From Paenibacillus beijingensis (GTDB lineage: Bacteria; Bacillota; Bacilli; Paenibacillales; Paenibacillaceae), in the NCBI RefSeq assembly GCF_000961095.1, contig NZ_CP011058.1, positions 2,137,001 to 2,201,000 of the forward strand: a stretch of 64,000 nucleotides of DNA, written 5' to 3'. A program made the translations under genes and the position numbers. This document shows positions 17,206 through 26,353 of the stretch, piece by piece (the first letter of the stretch is position 1; every line of letters starts with the position of its first letter). A model generated the notes under the pieces. That model saw nothing but the letters and a program-made list of their open reading frames with translations, did not search any database and was not told the origin of the DNA.

Positions 17206-18135
17206 CTACGCTCCTTCCTTCAACGTGTTCAAGCCGAACAGGCGGATATAAATGAGCGTTATGATAATATTCACTGCGAAGATCAGCGTTGAGATCGTCG
17301 AACCCATCCCGAGGTCCATGTTCTGGAACGCATCCCGCCACATATACATCCCGATCACATCCGTGCTGCCTACCGGCCCTCCCGCCGTCAATACAAAAAT
17401 AATGCCGAACGAGTTGATCGTATACAGCGTAATCATGATCAAGTTCAACAGCGACACGTACCGGATGGAAGGCAGTGTAATATGAATGAATTTGCCGATG
17501 GAGGTGGCGCCGTCCACTTCAGCCGCTTCATAAAGCTCTTTCGGGATACCCTGCATCGCCGCTTCCAGCATCAAGAGCGAGAACGTGCTTCCCCACCAGA
17601 CGTTCGCCACGATGACGGCGGGTAGCGCCCAGTCAAAGAGCCAGTTTTGCGGATCGGCTCCGAACAAGGTAACGAAATAATTGATGATCCCGAATTCGGA
17701 GTCCAGCATTTGCAGCCAGATTAACGAAACAACGAGTTCGGAAAGCGTGTAAGGAATAATAAACGCCGTTCTAAAAAATCGCTTTCCTTTAATTCCATGA
17801 ACGGACAGCAGCGTGGCGAGCGCAAGCCCGACGATAAATTGCAGCAGCACTGAACCGCCTACATACAGAATCGATACGCGTATGGCATTCCTAAATTCAT
17901 CGCTGGAAAGCAGCTGCGAATAATGCTTTAATCCGATAAACGTCTCACCCGGGACAAGCAGCTGCTTATCGAATAAACTAAGACGAAACGCATTGATAAC
18001 CGGAAACAATGCGAACAGTCCCATTACCGCGAGTGCCGGAAGCATCAATAAAAAAGGAACTGATTTGGCCCATTTCTTGCTCCGCTTGCGGGTACCGGCC
18101 GCATGACGGGTCTTGATCGCCAATGTTCGTTCCAT
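17206..18135 (-). CDS. Carbohydrate ABC transporter permease (MalF/UgpA-like)
   Basis: The protein has 309 residues. A positively charged N-terminus (TRKRSKKW region) precedes six helices, with PFLLMLPALAVMGLFALFP first. The EAA loop is YEAAEVDGATSIGKFIHITLP. It forms the heterodimeric channel with the MalG-like protein. I use the ATG at 18135, preceded by AAAGGCGGTGGGACG; an in-frame start 16 codons upstream is less likely. It follows the solute-binding protein by 54 bp. Confidence 0.94.
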   Translation of the reverse strand: MERTLAIKTRHAAGTRKRSKKWAKSVPFLLMLPALAVMGLFALFPVINAFRLSLFDKQLLVPGETFIGLKHYSQLLSSDEFRNAIRVSILYVGGSVLLQFIVGLALATLLSVHGIKGKRFFRTAFIIPYTLSELVVSLIWLQMLDSEFGIINYFVTLFGADPQNWLFDWALPAVIVANVWWGSTFSLLMLEAAMQGIPKELYEAAEVDGATSIGKFIHITLPSIRYVSLLNLIMITLYTINSFGIIFVLTAGGPVGSTDVIGMYMWRDAFQNMDLGMGSTISTLIFAVNIIITLIYIRLFGLNTLKEGA

Positions 18136-18189
18136 CGTCCCACCGCCTTTGAAAAAGAATCGGGGATGACCGAGCATCCCCACGTCAAC

Positions 18190-19548
18190 CTATTGCTGTG
18201 GCAGTCCGGTAACGTCGCTGATCGCTTTGGCCGCTTCGGCAACCGCTTCATCGACAGGCGTTTTTCCCGCTACCGTACTCTCAATCATCTTCTGGATTTG
18301 TTCCGACACTTGCGCATATTGCGGCGTAATCGGACGGACTTGAGCGTTGTACAAAATGTCTCCCGTCTCGCTGAGGAACCAGTCCTTCTGTTTATCCAGC
18401 CCTTTCGTTACCGAAATGCGCGGCGAGTTCTGGGCGGTGTCCACTACGAATTCCTTCATCAGCTCGGGGCCCGTAACGATTTTCAAAATTTCCAAGGCGA
18501 GATCCGGATGCTTGGATTGGCTGTAAACGACATAGTCCATACCGCCTGCGGATGTCGCCACTTTGCCGCTGCCGCCTGCAGGAATCGGCACGAAACCGAG
18601 CTTCTCTTTCATTTCGTCGTCGCTCCAGCCGGAAGTGTTTTTAATAATCGCGTATTCATAGCTGCCCCCGACGGTGAGCGCCACTTTCCCCGTAGCCAGC
18701 AATTTCGGTGCACGGTCCCATTCGTAAGAGATGACTTCCTTCGTCGACGCCTTCTCATTGACCGTATCCACGAGAAATTGAACCGCAGCTTTCGATTCCG
18801 GACTGTTTAATACGACCTTGTTGTCTTTGAACACATCGGCGCCGCTCGACCAGAAGAAAGGTATCAGTAGTGCCGTCGTCGTTTCTCCCGCCTTCGATCC
18901 GGCCGGAAACGCGATTCCTTGCGTGTTCCCGTATTTGCCCTGGGCGTCTTTCTGTGCAAAATGTTTCGCTGCCGCCATCAACTCATCATACGTTTTCGGC
19001 GGCTGAATGCCTTCCTGCTGGAACCAGTCTTTGCGGTACCAGATCAGTGCCATATCGGTTTGCGAACGGATGGCGTAAGGTTTTCCCTCATAGGAATCGC
19101 CGGTAACGAATACCGGATAAAAATCTTTCTTGAAGTCGTTCTCGACCCAATCCGGATCAATGGAATCCAGCGATTTCAGGTAGCCCGCGTTCGCGAATTC
19201 CGCCACCCATACGGAATCGATCAAGGAGAAGTCCGGCGCTTGTCCCGCTGCCGCCGCCGTTGTTATTTTTTGACGCAGCTGCGGGTAGCCGAGGACGAGC
19301 TGGTTGAGCTTCACCGGCCGGTCGGGATTTTTTTCGTTCCAGATTTTCACCGCTTTTTCAACATAAGGAGCCCAGCGGTCCTGGTTAATGACTGAGATTT
19401 CCGTCGGTTCGGCGTTTCCCGCGCTGTTTTCCCCTTGCGCTTCTTGCGCTTCGGAAGCGCCGGAACTGGAGTTTTTGCCGCCGCAGCCCGCCAGAATCGT
19501 CAGAATCGCCATTACAGCTACAAGCATCAACAGTTGAAACTTTTTCAT
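18190..19548 (-). CDS. Sugar ABC transporter solute-binding lipoprotein (family 1)
   Basis: The protein has 452 residues. The signal peptide ends in the lipobox ILAGC, followed by a Ser/Ala/Glu-rich linker. The mature part has the family 1 sugar-binding fold (IRSQTDMALIWYRKDWFQQE; AFPAGSKAGETT), which binds mono- or oligosaccharides at the outer membrane face. It is the first gene of the leftward operon SBP-MalF-MalG-nitrilase-glycosidase. Two AAACGTTT-type operators lie between it and the upstream lacI gene, so expression is probably repressed by that LacI protein until sugar is available. Confidence 0.95.
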   Translation of the reverse strand: MKKFQLLMLVAVMAILTILAGCGGKNSSSGASEAQEAQGENSAGNAEPTEISVINQDRWAPYVEKAVKIWNEKNPDRPVKLNQLVLGYPQLRQKITTAAAAGQAPDFSLIDSVWVAEFANAGYLKSLDSIDPDWVENDFKKDFYPVFVTGDSYEGKPYAIRSQTDMALIWYRKDWFQQEGIQPPKTYDELMAAAKHFAQKDAQGKYGNTQGIAFPAGSKAGETTTALLIPFFWSSGADVFKDNKVVLNSPESKAAVQFLVDTVNEKASTKEVISYEWDRAPKLLATGKVALTVGGSYEYAIIKNTSGWSDDEMKEKLGFVPIPAGGSGKVATSAGGMDYVVYSQSKHPDLALEILKIVTGPELMKEFVVDTAQNSPRISVTKGLDKQKDWFLSETGDILYNAQVRPITPQYAQVSEQIQKMIESTVAGKTPVDEAVAEAAKAISDVTGLPQQ

Positions 19549-19591
19549 CGTCGTCTCTCCTCCTATTTTTTAACGGGGATTCCTCTTTTTC

Positions 19592-19605
19592 TCTAAAACG
19601 TTTTT
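19592..19605. promoter_or_regulatory. LacI-type operator in front of the sugar operon
   Basis: TCTAAAACGTTTTT, 44 bp upstream of the solute-binding protein start, matches the stronger palindrome at 19753 over TCTAAAACGTTTT. A repressor here would block the operon promoter or its early transcription. Confidence 0.6.
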
Positions 19606-19752
19606 GTAATTTTGCAAAAAATAAACCAATTTTGCGCCATCCCCCCCTACGGTTTCTCTCGCAATTGACTTATTTTTCCCTATTTCTTCTATATTGAACG
19701 AACAAGGAAGCGGCGAATATCGGGCAGGAAGCTTCTTATTCGGATCAATTAT

Positions 19753-19770
19753 TTCTAAAACGTTTTAGAA
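19753..19770. promoter_or_regulatory. 18-bp perfect palindromic LacI-type operator
   Basis: TTCTAAAACGTTTTAGAA is a perfect palindrome with the central CG typical of LacI/GalR-family operators. It lies between the lacI stop (19795) and the sugar operon, about 205 bp upstream of the first gene. With 19592-19605 it could support repressor looping or two-site binding. Confidence 0.75.
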
Positions 19771-19794
19771 AATATTCCGAAAAAAAGGAAGGCA

Positions 19795-20817
19795 TTAATT
19801 CCTTCGTTTCATTCCGCAGCTTTCCCGGATGATCAGGCTGGCTGGAATTCTGGCATTTTGCGTTATTCCGTTTTCATTGTCGATCAGTTGGAGCAATATC
19901 TTTGCAGCGGTTTCTCCCATCTTATAACGCTGTTGGTGTACGGTAGTAAGCGGAGGGTCGAATAGGCGGGACTGGTCGAGATCATCGAAGCCTACGACCG
20001 CGATATCTTCGGGAACGCGCAGCCCCAAATCTCGGAGCGCTTCGATCGCGCCGAAGGCCATCATATCGCTGGAGGAAAATACGGCCGTAATTCCGTTATG
20101 CTTGGAGAACGCCCGCTTGGTCAACTGGTAGGCCTTTTCCTTCGAAAACTCGCCGTACACAATCAAATCGTTGTTGACTTCAAGCCCGTGCTTTTGCAGA
20201 GCTTTCTTGTAGCCTTCCACCCGGTCGTACGACGCCTTGGCGACATCGTCGCCGGCCAGCTTCAAAATTTTCGTATGACCAAGCTGAATCAGATGTTCGA
20301 CCGCTTCGGCCGCGGCTGTCAAATTATCGGACTCGACAAAATTGACGTTGTTGAATTTGTGCGAAACGCTGTCGATGTAGACGGTCGGGAGACTTTCGTG
20401 CAGCTCGCGGATATTTTCATCCGCGCGCTGATCGCCGGTGAGGATCAGAATAACGCCGTCCACACCCTTTTCGTAGCAGATCGTCTTGTAGCTGGATGTG
20501 CTCCGCTTCTGGTTGGCAAAGATTAAAATATCGTAACCCGCCGCGCCCGCCGTATCTTTGATGGAACGGATCAAGTCGCTGAAAAAAGGGTAGTCGAAGC
20601 CCGAGTTTTGCTGATCGCCGAAAAAGATGCCGATCGTGTTCGATTTTTTCGTAATGAGCCCGCGCGCCATCACGTTCGGCAAATAATCCAATTCTTTCGC
20701 GACATTGAGAACCAGTTCCCGCGTCTTTTTCTTTACATCCGAATACCCGTTCAACGCTTTGGAAACGGTGGATACCGATACTCCAGCAGCTTTGGCGATA
20801 TCCCTTATGTTAGCCAT
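19795..20817 (-). CDS. LacI-family transcriptional repressor
   Basis: The protein has 340 residues. The N-terminal helix-turn-helix and hinge are classical: MANIRDIAKAAGVSVSTVSK, ALNGYSDVKKKTRELV, and the hinge LDYLPNVMARGL. A periplasmic-binding-like sugar-sensing domain follows to the C-terminus. The ATG at 20817 has GAGGGATC upstream; longer in-frame extensions upstream encode an implausible leader. It precedes the sugar ABC operon on the same strand, and palindromes of identical core occur before both, so it probably represses the operon and itself. The 245-bp gap to the next gene contains the operators. Confidence 0.96.
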   Translation of the reverse strand: MANIRDIAKAAGVSVSTVSKALNGYSDVKKKTRELVLNVAKELDYLPNVMARGLITKKSNTIGIFFGDQQNSGFDYPFFSDLIRSIKDTAGAAGYDILIFANQKRSTSSYKTICYEKGVDGVILILTGDQRADENIRELHESLPTVYIDSVSHKFNNVNFVESDNLTAAAEAVEHLIQLGHTKILKLAGDDVAKASYDRVEGYKKALQKHGLEVNNDLIVYGEFSKEKAYQLTKRAFSKHNGITAVFSSSDMMAFGAIEALRDLGLRVPEDIAVVGFDDLDQSRLFDPPLTTVHQQRYKMGETAAKILLQLIDNENGITQNARIPASLIIRESCGMKRRN

Positions 20818-20836
20818 TGTGCGATCCCTCATTTTC

Positions 20837-20848
20837 GAAAACGTTTTC
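20837..20848. promoter_or_regulatory. LacI-type operator, autoregulatory
   Basis: GAAAACGTTTTC is a perfect 12-bp palindrome 20 bp upstream of the lacI start, with the same AAACGTTT core as the two sites downstream of lacI. It could also serve CcpA. The remaining bases between lacI and the M20 gene show no gene. Confidence 0.65.
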
Positions 20849-21039
20849 TGAATTTTGATTAACTTAATCATAGATAATTTACGAACCATTTGCAATAGTT
20901 TTTTTCTATTCGTGTTAAATAAACTGACATAAATGCGGATTCGGATCCAACAGCATGAGCAGACGAAACCGCAGACGATCAAGCTTCGACCAGCCAACAA
21001 CGCTGAGATCGAAGCTTATTTGTCGTCCGCTGCCTTTTT

Positions 21040-22299
21040 CTATTTCTCGCTAATGGATGAGATCAGCTGCTGGTACACCTCGTACGATCGCTTGTACAGC
21101 TTGCTCTTGTCGATGCGCCCGTTCATCCTCTCCAGCACCTCGGAAAGGAAACGCGGGAACACTTCGTAGATATATTCCGGGTCGTCATCTTTGAAGTCGT
21201 TGCCGTGAATCGTGCCCGCAAAGCCGCTGTACCCGATTTGAATGCAGGGAATCATAAATGACAAGTCGCCGACATCTCCCGCCGCGCTGACGGACGATTC
21301 GTTGCGGATGGCGGTAATCTCCCCGTTCTCATGAAACGCCTCCATGACGAATTCGGACAAATAGCGGTTCTGGACGAAAGGCAAATAGCCCATTTGCGTT
21401 TGGACGGCTACCGTTCCCTGCAGCGCCAGCGCGCTGCCTTTGGCCGCATCGTCCATCTTCACGGCGACTTCTTTCATATAGTCGACCGTATGCGTCCGCA
21501 AGTCGGTGCCAACAGTTACGCGGCTTGGAATAACGTTGGTCGACATATCCGACTCCATCACGATCGGATTGATCCGCACCTTCTCCGAGTCTTTGAGCTG
21601 CTGACGGCTCAGTCCGAGCGCAACATTGAACAACGTGGATATGCTGTAGGCATTCACAGCGGAAAAAGGATCGAAGCCGGCGTGCGTCGTTTTTCCTTGA
21701 AACGTGTATCTTTTGTATAAAAAACCGGCCAAATCGCAATTGGTCTCAATCGTTCGCTCCGGGTACTGTCCGCCCATCGAGTGAACGCAAATGCCGATAT
21801 CGATATCGTCGAACACTCCAAGCTTCATCGCTTCCGGCTTACCGCCGTAGTAGGAGATTTGCTTGTTTGCAAGCAGCTCATCTCGATACGCCAAGTCCAA
21901 ATATTCTTCAGCCGGCACGAAAATAAACGTCAGCTTGTAATCGAACGCCCGGTACCGCTCCGTAACAACCAAATACCGATACAGCGCCAAGGCAATCGCA
22001 ACCTGCGAATAATGGCCGCAATTGTGGGCGGCTCCCGTCTCGCTGTCGGCGCACCAGTGCGAAGGCGCATAAACCGCGTCCAGCTCGGCGATGAAGGCGA
22101 TATTCAGCCCCGACCCGCTTCCAAGAGACGCTTTGAGCCCGGTCGTGCTGAACGTCTCCAGCTCGATGTCCGGATTCGTTTTGGTCAGAAAATCGATGAC
22201 GGTCTGCCGTGTCTTCACTTCTTTATAGCCCAGTTCCGGGTTTTCAAAGATCGTGCGCGCAATCGCGGCAATTTCTTCATATTGCTCTTTGAATAGCAT
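21040..22299 (-). CDS. M20-family amidohydrolase/peptidase (AbgB/HmrA-like)
   Basis: The protein has 419 residues. The N-terminal motif ARTIFENPELGYKEVKT and the metal-binding stretch AAHNCGHYSQVAIAL are those of the M20D amidohydrolases (N-acyl amino acid hydrolases, p-aminobenzoyl-glutamate hydrolase). A dimerisation lid (KTTHAGFDPFSAVNA) follows, and the C-terminal catalytic region resumes. The ATG at 22299 sits after GGAGGTCGCC; a TTG four codons earlier overlaps that site. Predicted cytoplasmic, with no signal peptide. It lies upstream of lacI on the same strand and divergent from an EamA exporter. The amide substrate is unknown. Confidence 0.9.
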   Translation of the reverse strand: MLFKEQYEEIAAIARTIFENPELGYKEVKTRQTVIDFLTKTNPDIELETFSTTGLKASLGSGSGLNIAFIAELDAVYAPSHWCADSETGAAHNCGHYSQVAIALALYRYLVVTERYRAFDYKLTFIFVPAEEYLDLAYRDELLANKQISYYGGKPEAMKLGVFDDIDIGICVHSMGGQYPERTIETNCDLAGFLYKRYTFQGKTTHAGFDPFSAVNAYSISTLFNVALGLSRQQLKDSEKVRINPIVMESDMSTNVIPSRVTVGTDLRTHTVDYMKEVAVKMDDAAKGSALALQGTVAVQTQMGYLPFVQNRYLSEFVMEAFHENGEITAIRNESSVSAAGDVGDLSFMIPCIQIGYSGFAGTIHGNDFKDDDPEYIYEVFPRFLSEVLERMNGRIDKSKLYKRSYEVYQQLISSISEK

Positions 22300-22470
22300 G
22301 GCGACCTCCAAGTCCGAATAAGTTTCCGCATCTTTTATCGTACTGAAATTACGGATGAAAGAACATCTATTTTTTGTTTACGATTTTACGAGTTATTTTT
22401 ATTTACAAAACAATCCAGAACGGTTATGATTTAGCTATTTTTAGTTTCGTTCATTGAAAGGAGCTCCACC

Positions 22471-23379
22471 ATGAGCGTTCAGCCAAATTCCGCGCCATCA
22501 ACCGCCCGGTCCCAATGGCTCGCCGATGCAGCCGTCTTATTGGTTGCGGTATTTTGGGGATCAAGCTTTATTACCGCCCAAAAAGTCATCCTGATTTATC
22601 CGTTGTTCCTGTTCCTGTTCTTCCGCTTTACATTAAGCATGCTGCTCCTGCTTCCGGCCGTATGGGGGAAGCTAAAGTCTTTTACGCCCGAGACGCTCAA
22701 GACGGGAGCAATCTTCGGCCTCTTTCTATCCCTTATCTTCTCGCTTGAGACGCTCGGCATCGCTTATACGACCGCTACCAATGCCGGGTTTCTCATCAGC
22801 CTGTGCATCGTGTTCGTGCCCGTCATCGAAGCATTGCTAAGCCGCCGGCTTCCGAATATGCTGGTGCTCGGAGCGGTTCTTTTATCTTTCGTCGGAACGG
22901 GGATGCTGACGTTAAAAACGGGTTATTCGTTCAATATCGGAGATCTGTTCATTTTGTCGGCCGCAGTTGTCAGAGCCCTCTTTATGATTTTCTCCAAGAA
23001 GCTGACCGATGGAAAAAAAACGGACAACGCGCTGCTCACGTTCGTTCAACTTGGCATTGTCGCCTTATGTACCGGAATCGTATCGTTCCTGAAATATCCG
23101 CCGACCCAGATGAAGCTGCCCTCGCCGGAAGTTTGGGCATCCCTTCTCTACTTGGCCGTATTTTGCACCATTTACGCTTTCTACGTCCAGCTAACCTTTA
23201 TCCGGCGCTCTTCGCCCGCGCGGGTCGGCCTCCTGCTTGGAACGGAGCCGTTATTCGCCGCCTTGTTCGGCATTACGCTCGGCCAGGAAACGGTAACCGC
23301 AGTCGGATGGGTCGGCGGCATCTGTATCTTGGTGGCGACATGGATGGGACGGCGTGCCGAGGAAGCATCAAGAGCATAG
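22471..23379 (+). CDS. DMT-superfamily transporter (EamA family)
   Basis: The 302-residue protein has ten predicted membrane helices in two repeated EamA halves (first helix AVLLVAVFWGSSFITAQKVI). The N-terminal W-G-S-S-F motif and the C-terminal GSVPSR-type loop (LLLGTEPLFAALFG) are typical. Family members export amino acids, their metabolites or other small compounds. The ATG at 22471 follows AAAGGAGCTCCACC. It is monocistronic and divergent from the M20 amidohydrolase. Confidence 0.92.
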   Translation: MSVQPNSAPSTARSQWLADAAVLLVAVFWGSSFITAQKVILIYPLFLFLFFRFTLSMLLLLPAVWGKLKSFTPETLKTGAIFGLFLSLIFSLETLGIAYTTATNAGFLISLCIVFVPVIEALLSRRLPNMLVLGAVLLSFVGTGMLTLKTGYSFNIGDLFILSAAVVRALFMIFSKKLTDGKKTDNALLTFVQLGIVALCTGIVSFLKYPPTQMKLPSPEVWASLLYLAVFCTIYAFYVQLTFIRRSSPARVGLLLGTEPLFAALFGITLGQETVTAVGWVGGICILVATWMGRRAEEASRA

Positions 23380-23454
23380 GCCGTGAACACCCCCGTCCCA
23401 TCCGAGAATCCATTCGCGTACGAACCGGAAAGATTCTTTTGAGCCTATACCGAA

Positions 23455-23495
23455 AAGAGCGCGCTATCCCCTTAATGGGCAATAAGCACGCTCTT
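23455..23495 (-). terminator. Terminator after the LIV-type operon
   Basis: AAGAGCGCGC (23455-23464) pairs with GCACGCTCTT (23486-23495) with one mismatch. Read on the minus strand it is followed by TTTTC, about 75 bp after the livF stop. It could also serve the converging EamA gene. Confidence 0.6.
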
Positions 23496-23570
23496 AATCA
23501 ATTCGGCTTCATGAAAGCTGCGGAAAAGAATAGAGAAGCCATGATCCCATACAAACGTTCAGGCGCACGA

Positions 23571-24275
23571 TTAAGCCAAATAAGCCTCCTTGACCTGATC
23601 GTTGGCAAGCAGCGAACGCGCTTCGTCCTCCATCAAAATGTCTCCGGTCTGAATGACATAGCCGCGGTGCGCGATTTGCAGCGCCTGGTACGCATTTTGC
23701 TCCACGAGCAGAATGGTCATTCCTCCGCGGTTCAGCTCTTGAATAATATCGAAAATTTGGTCGACCAGAATCGGAGCCAGTCCCATCGACGGCTCGTCGA
23801 GCAGCAAAATCTTCGGCTGCATCATGAGCGCCCGCGCAATAGCCAGCATCTGCTGCTCCCCGCCGCTCATCGTTCCCCCGGGCTGATGATACCGTTCCTT
23901 AAGACGCGGAAAATATGAAAACGCCCGTTCCGTTCTTTCCTTCACCTTTTTTTTATCTTTGACGGAGAAAGCGCCCATCTCCAGATTTTCCTTGACGGTC
24001 AGCCGCGGAAAGATGCGCCTGCCCTCGGGAACGTGCGCAATCCCCTCTAACGCCGTCCGGTGGGGAGGCTGGGCCGATATATCTTTTCCGCCGAAGATGA
24101 CGGAGCCTTGAATTTTCACTTGCCCGCAGATCGCTTTCAACGTGGTGGACTTACCCGCTCCGTTCGAGCCGATGAGCGAGACGATCTCCCCTTCGTTAAC
24201 CGTTAGCGATACCCCCTTGAGCGCTTCAATCCGGCCGTAATATGCGTGAACCTGACGCAGCTGCAGCAAGCTCAT
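23571..24275 (-). CDS. livF: LIV-type (HAAT) ABC transporter ATP-binding protein, LivF-like
   Basis: The 234-residue ATPase begins LLQLRQVHAYYGRIEALKGV, characteristic of LivF. Walker A is GSNGAGKST, the signature is MSGGEQQMLAIARALM, and Walker B is ILLLDEPSMGLAP, followed by the switch His region ILLVEQNA. LivF and LivG form the motor of branched-chain/hydrophobic amino acid importers. Its start overlaps the livG stop as ATGA. It is the last gene of the riboswitch-headed operon. Substrate is not fixed by the ATPase; the riboswitch hints at glycine or a related amino acid. Confidence 0.95.
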   Translation of the reverse strand: MSLLQLRQVHAYYGRIEALKGVSLTVNEGEIVSLIGSNGAGKSTTLKAICGQVKIQGSVIFGGKDISAQPPHRTALEGIAHVPEGRRIFPRLTVKENLEMGAFSVKDKKKVKERTERAFSYFPRLKERYHQPGGTMSGGEQQMLAIARALMMQPKILLLDEPSMGLAPILVDQIFDIIQELNRGGMTILLVEQNAYQALQIAHRGYVIQTGDILMEDEARSLLANDQVKEAYLA

Positions 24276-25054
24276 GAAATCACCTCTTTTGCGGCGCTTT
24301 TGCCCAAATAAGCTTCAATAACGCGCGGGTTGTTGCGGATTTCGTCCGGATTGCCTTCCGCGATCTTCGTGCCGTAATCGAGCACCAAAATATGCTCCGA
24401 CAGCTCCATAACCAGCTTCATATCATGCTCGATCAGTATGACCGTAATGTCGAGCTCCCGCTGAATCCGTTTAATGAGCGTGGTCAGCTCCACCGTTTCG
24501 CGCGGATTCATGCCTGCGGCAGGCTCGTCCAGCAGCAGCACCTTCGGTCTCGTTGCAAGCGCCCGGGCGATTTCCAGCCGCCTTTGAGCGCCGTAAGGAA
24601 GACTGCCCGCCTGTTCATTGAGCATTTTTTCGAGCCCTACATATTCCAATAAGCGGTAAGCTTCCTCCATTGCCGTATTCTCCTCATGACGGATTCGCGG
24701 CAGGTGAAGCAGCGAGCCTAATACTCCGGCTTTCAAATGAATATGCATGCCGACCATCACGTTTTCCAGAACGGTCATCGTTGCGAACAGCCGGATATTT
24801 TGAAACGTGCGCGCGATGCCCATACCCGTAATGCGGTCCGGCTTTACGTTCACGATCGATTTGCCATCCAGCTCGATTTGGCCGTCATCGGGCGTATAGA
24901 TTCCCGTAATCATATTGAAAAAGGTCGTTTTGCCGGCGCCGTTCGGTCCGATGACCGCGGAGATCGTTCCTTTCGGAAACGCAAAGTCAACGCCGTTTAC
25001 GGCGATCAGTCCACCGAAACGTTTCGTTAATTTCGTTACTGTCAGCATGCTCAT
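24272..25054 (-). CDS. livG: LIV-type ABC transporter ATP-binding protein, LivG-like
   Basis: The 260-residue ATPase has Walker A GPNGAGKTTFFN, a LivG-type insertion region (GMGIARTFQNIRLFATMTVLE), signature LPYGAQRRLEIARALA, Walker B VLLLDEPAAGMNP and switch region VILIEHDMKLVM. The LPYGxQRRLEIARAL variant of the ABC signature is diagnostic for LivG. It overlaps both neighbours by four bases (ATGA), so livM-livG-livF are translationally coupled. Confidence 0.95.
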   Translation of the reverse strand: MSMLTVTKLTKRFGGLIAVNGVDFAFPKGTISAVIGPNGAGKTTFFNMITGIYTPDDGQIELDGKSIVNVKPDRITGMGIARTFQNIRLFATMTVLENVMVGMHIHLKAGVLGSLLHLPRIRHEENTAMEEAYRLLEYVGLEKMLNEQAGSLPYGAQRRLEIARALATRPKVLLLDEPAAGMNPRETVELTTLIKRIQRELDITVILIEHDMKLVMELSEHILVLDYGTKIAEGNPDEIRNNPRVIEAYLGKSAAKEVIS

Positions 25055-26346
25055 TTGACCGTACCCCCGCTGTGCACCTTCGCCTCCTGCAATGGAATCG
25101 CGTCCGCAGAACGATGCGCTTTGATCTCACCGATGTTCACACGGCGGTTTTTGGCGGCTATCAAGCCGTTCGGCCTGAAGATCGTCATCAGAATCAGCAC
25201 GGCGCCGAATATAAACCGCTGCATTTTCGACGGAGACAGCGCGTTCGGAATTTGGATGACGCCCTGCTGCGTCAATTGATTGAGCCAGCTCGTAATTTCG
25301 GTCAGAACCTGCAGGTTGAGGATCGTAATAACGCTTGCCCCGAGAATAACCCCCGGCACGCTGCCCATCCCGCCGAGAATAACCATAACGAGAATCGTGA
25401 CCGATTCGAGATACGTGAAGCTCGTCGGATCGACAAACGTTTGTTTGGCGGCAAAGACGGCTCCCATCATCCCGGAAAAAGACGCCCCTACCGCAAAAGC
25501 GGTCAATTTGGTGCGGATCAGCGGGATGCCCATCGCCTGCGCCGCAATTTCGTTATCCCGGATCGCCTTCCAGGAGCGTCCCATCCGGGAATGCTCCACC
25601 CTCTTCACGCCAAAAAGCACGATGGCCAGGATCGCGAGCACGATAAAATAAAATTGGTGCGGAAACGTAAACTGATAACCGAACAGATCGGGAGGCTTAA
25701 TGGACGCTATTCCCATCGCCCCGTTCGTAATGTTAACCGGTTTGTCCAGGTTGTTGAAAATAATGCGGATGATCTCCCCGAAACCGAGCGTCACGATCGC
25801 CAGGTAATCCCCTTTGACCCGAAGCACCGGAAGGCCGAGCAGAATGCCGAACAACGCGGCCATAAATCCCCCGAGAAATATAAACAGCCAAAAGTACGAT
25901 CCGGAAAGCGGCAGCCAGCCGGCTTTAAAAATATTCGTTGCCTGCGGCGTGGAAAAAATCGCATACGTATACGCCCCTACGGCAAAAAAGGCGACGAACC
26001 CCAGATCGAGAAGCCCGGCAAATCCGACCACGATGTTAAGCCCAAGCGCCATCGCAATATAAATGCCGCATTGGGTTGCGACCTCCATATACGATTCGTG
26101 GGAGCTGCCGCCCGACGTGGCAAACGGAATGACGACCAAAAGCAGGACCGCGGCAATCGCCCACTTTATCCGAATGGGAAACGACGTATAATAAAGAAGC
26201 AGCAACGAACTGAGGAGTAGCAAAAACGCAACGACCGACCGGTTCATCAAATAAACGCCCAGAGCGGTAATAATGACAAATAAAGCCAAAACCGCCGCTT
26301 GGGTGAACCGGCTTTGCTTCAGCGCTGTTTTCATCTTATTCATCAA
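25051..26346 (-). CDS. livM: LIV-type ABC transporter permease, LivM-like
   Basis: The 431-residue integral membrane protein is longer than a typical LivM (about 300-330) because of an N-terminal block of helices (FVIITALGVYLMNRSVVAFL and further). The conserved core is clear: GLNIVVGFAGLLDLGFVAFF, then RVKGDYLAIVTLGFGEIIRI, and the cytoplasmic EAA-like region RMGRSWKAIRDNEIAAQAMG. A hydrophilic tail of about 35 residues follows the last helix. It pairs with LivH to make the channel. It begins seven bases after the livH stop. Confidence 0.95.
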   Translation of the reverse strand: MMNKMKTALKQSRFTQAAVLALFVIITALGVYLMNRSVVAFLLLLSSLLLLYYTSFPIRIKWAIAAVLLLVVIPFATSGGSSHESYMEVATQCGIYIAMALGLNIVVGFAGLLDLGFVAFFAVGAYTYAIFSTPQATNIFKAGWLPLSGSYFWLFIFLGGFMAALFGILLGLPVLRVKGDYLAIVTLGFGEIIRIIFNNLDKPVNITNGAMGIASIKPPDLFGYQFTFPHQFYFIVLAILAIVLFGVKRVEHSRMGRSWKAIRDNEIAAQAMGIPLIRTKLTAFAVGASFSGMMGAVFAAKQTFVDPTSFTYLESVTILVMVILGGMGSVPGVILGASVITILNLQVLTEITSWLNQLTQQGVIQIPNALSPSKMQRFIFGAVLILMTIFRPNGLIAAKNRRVNIGEIKAHRSADAIPLQEAKVHSGGTVK

Positions 26347-26353
26347 TGTTCAC

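Noticed and set aside
22803..23918. 371-codon plus-strand frame overlapping the EamA gene and livF
   Set aside because: It crosses a convergent gene boundary and a terminator; no family features.
25072..26220. 382-codon plus-strand frame opposite livM
   Set aside because: Antisense shadow, with Arg/His/Asn-rich low-complexity content and no start signal.
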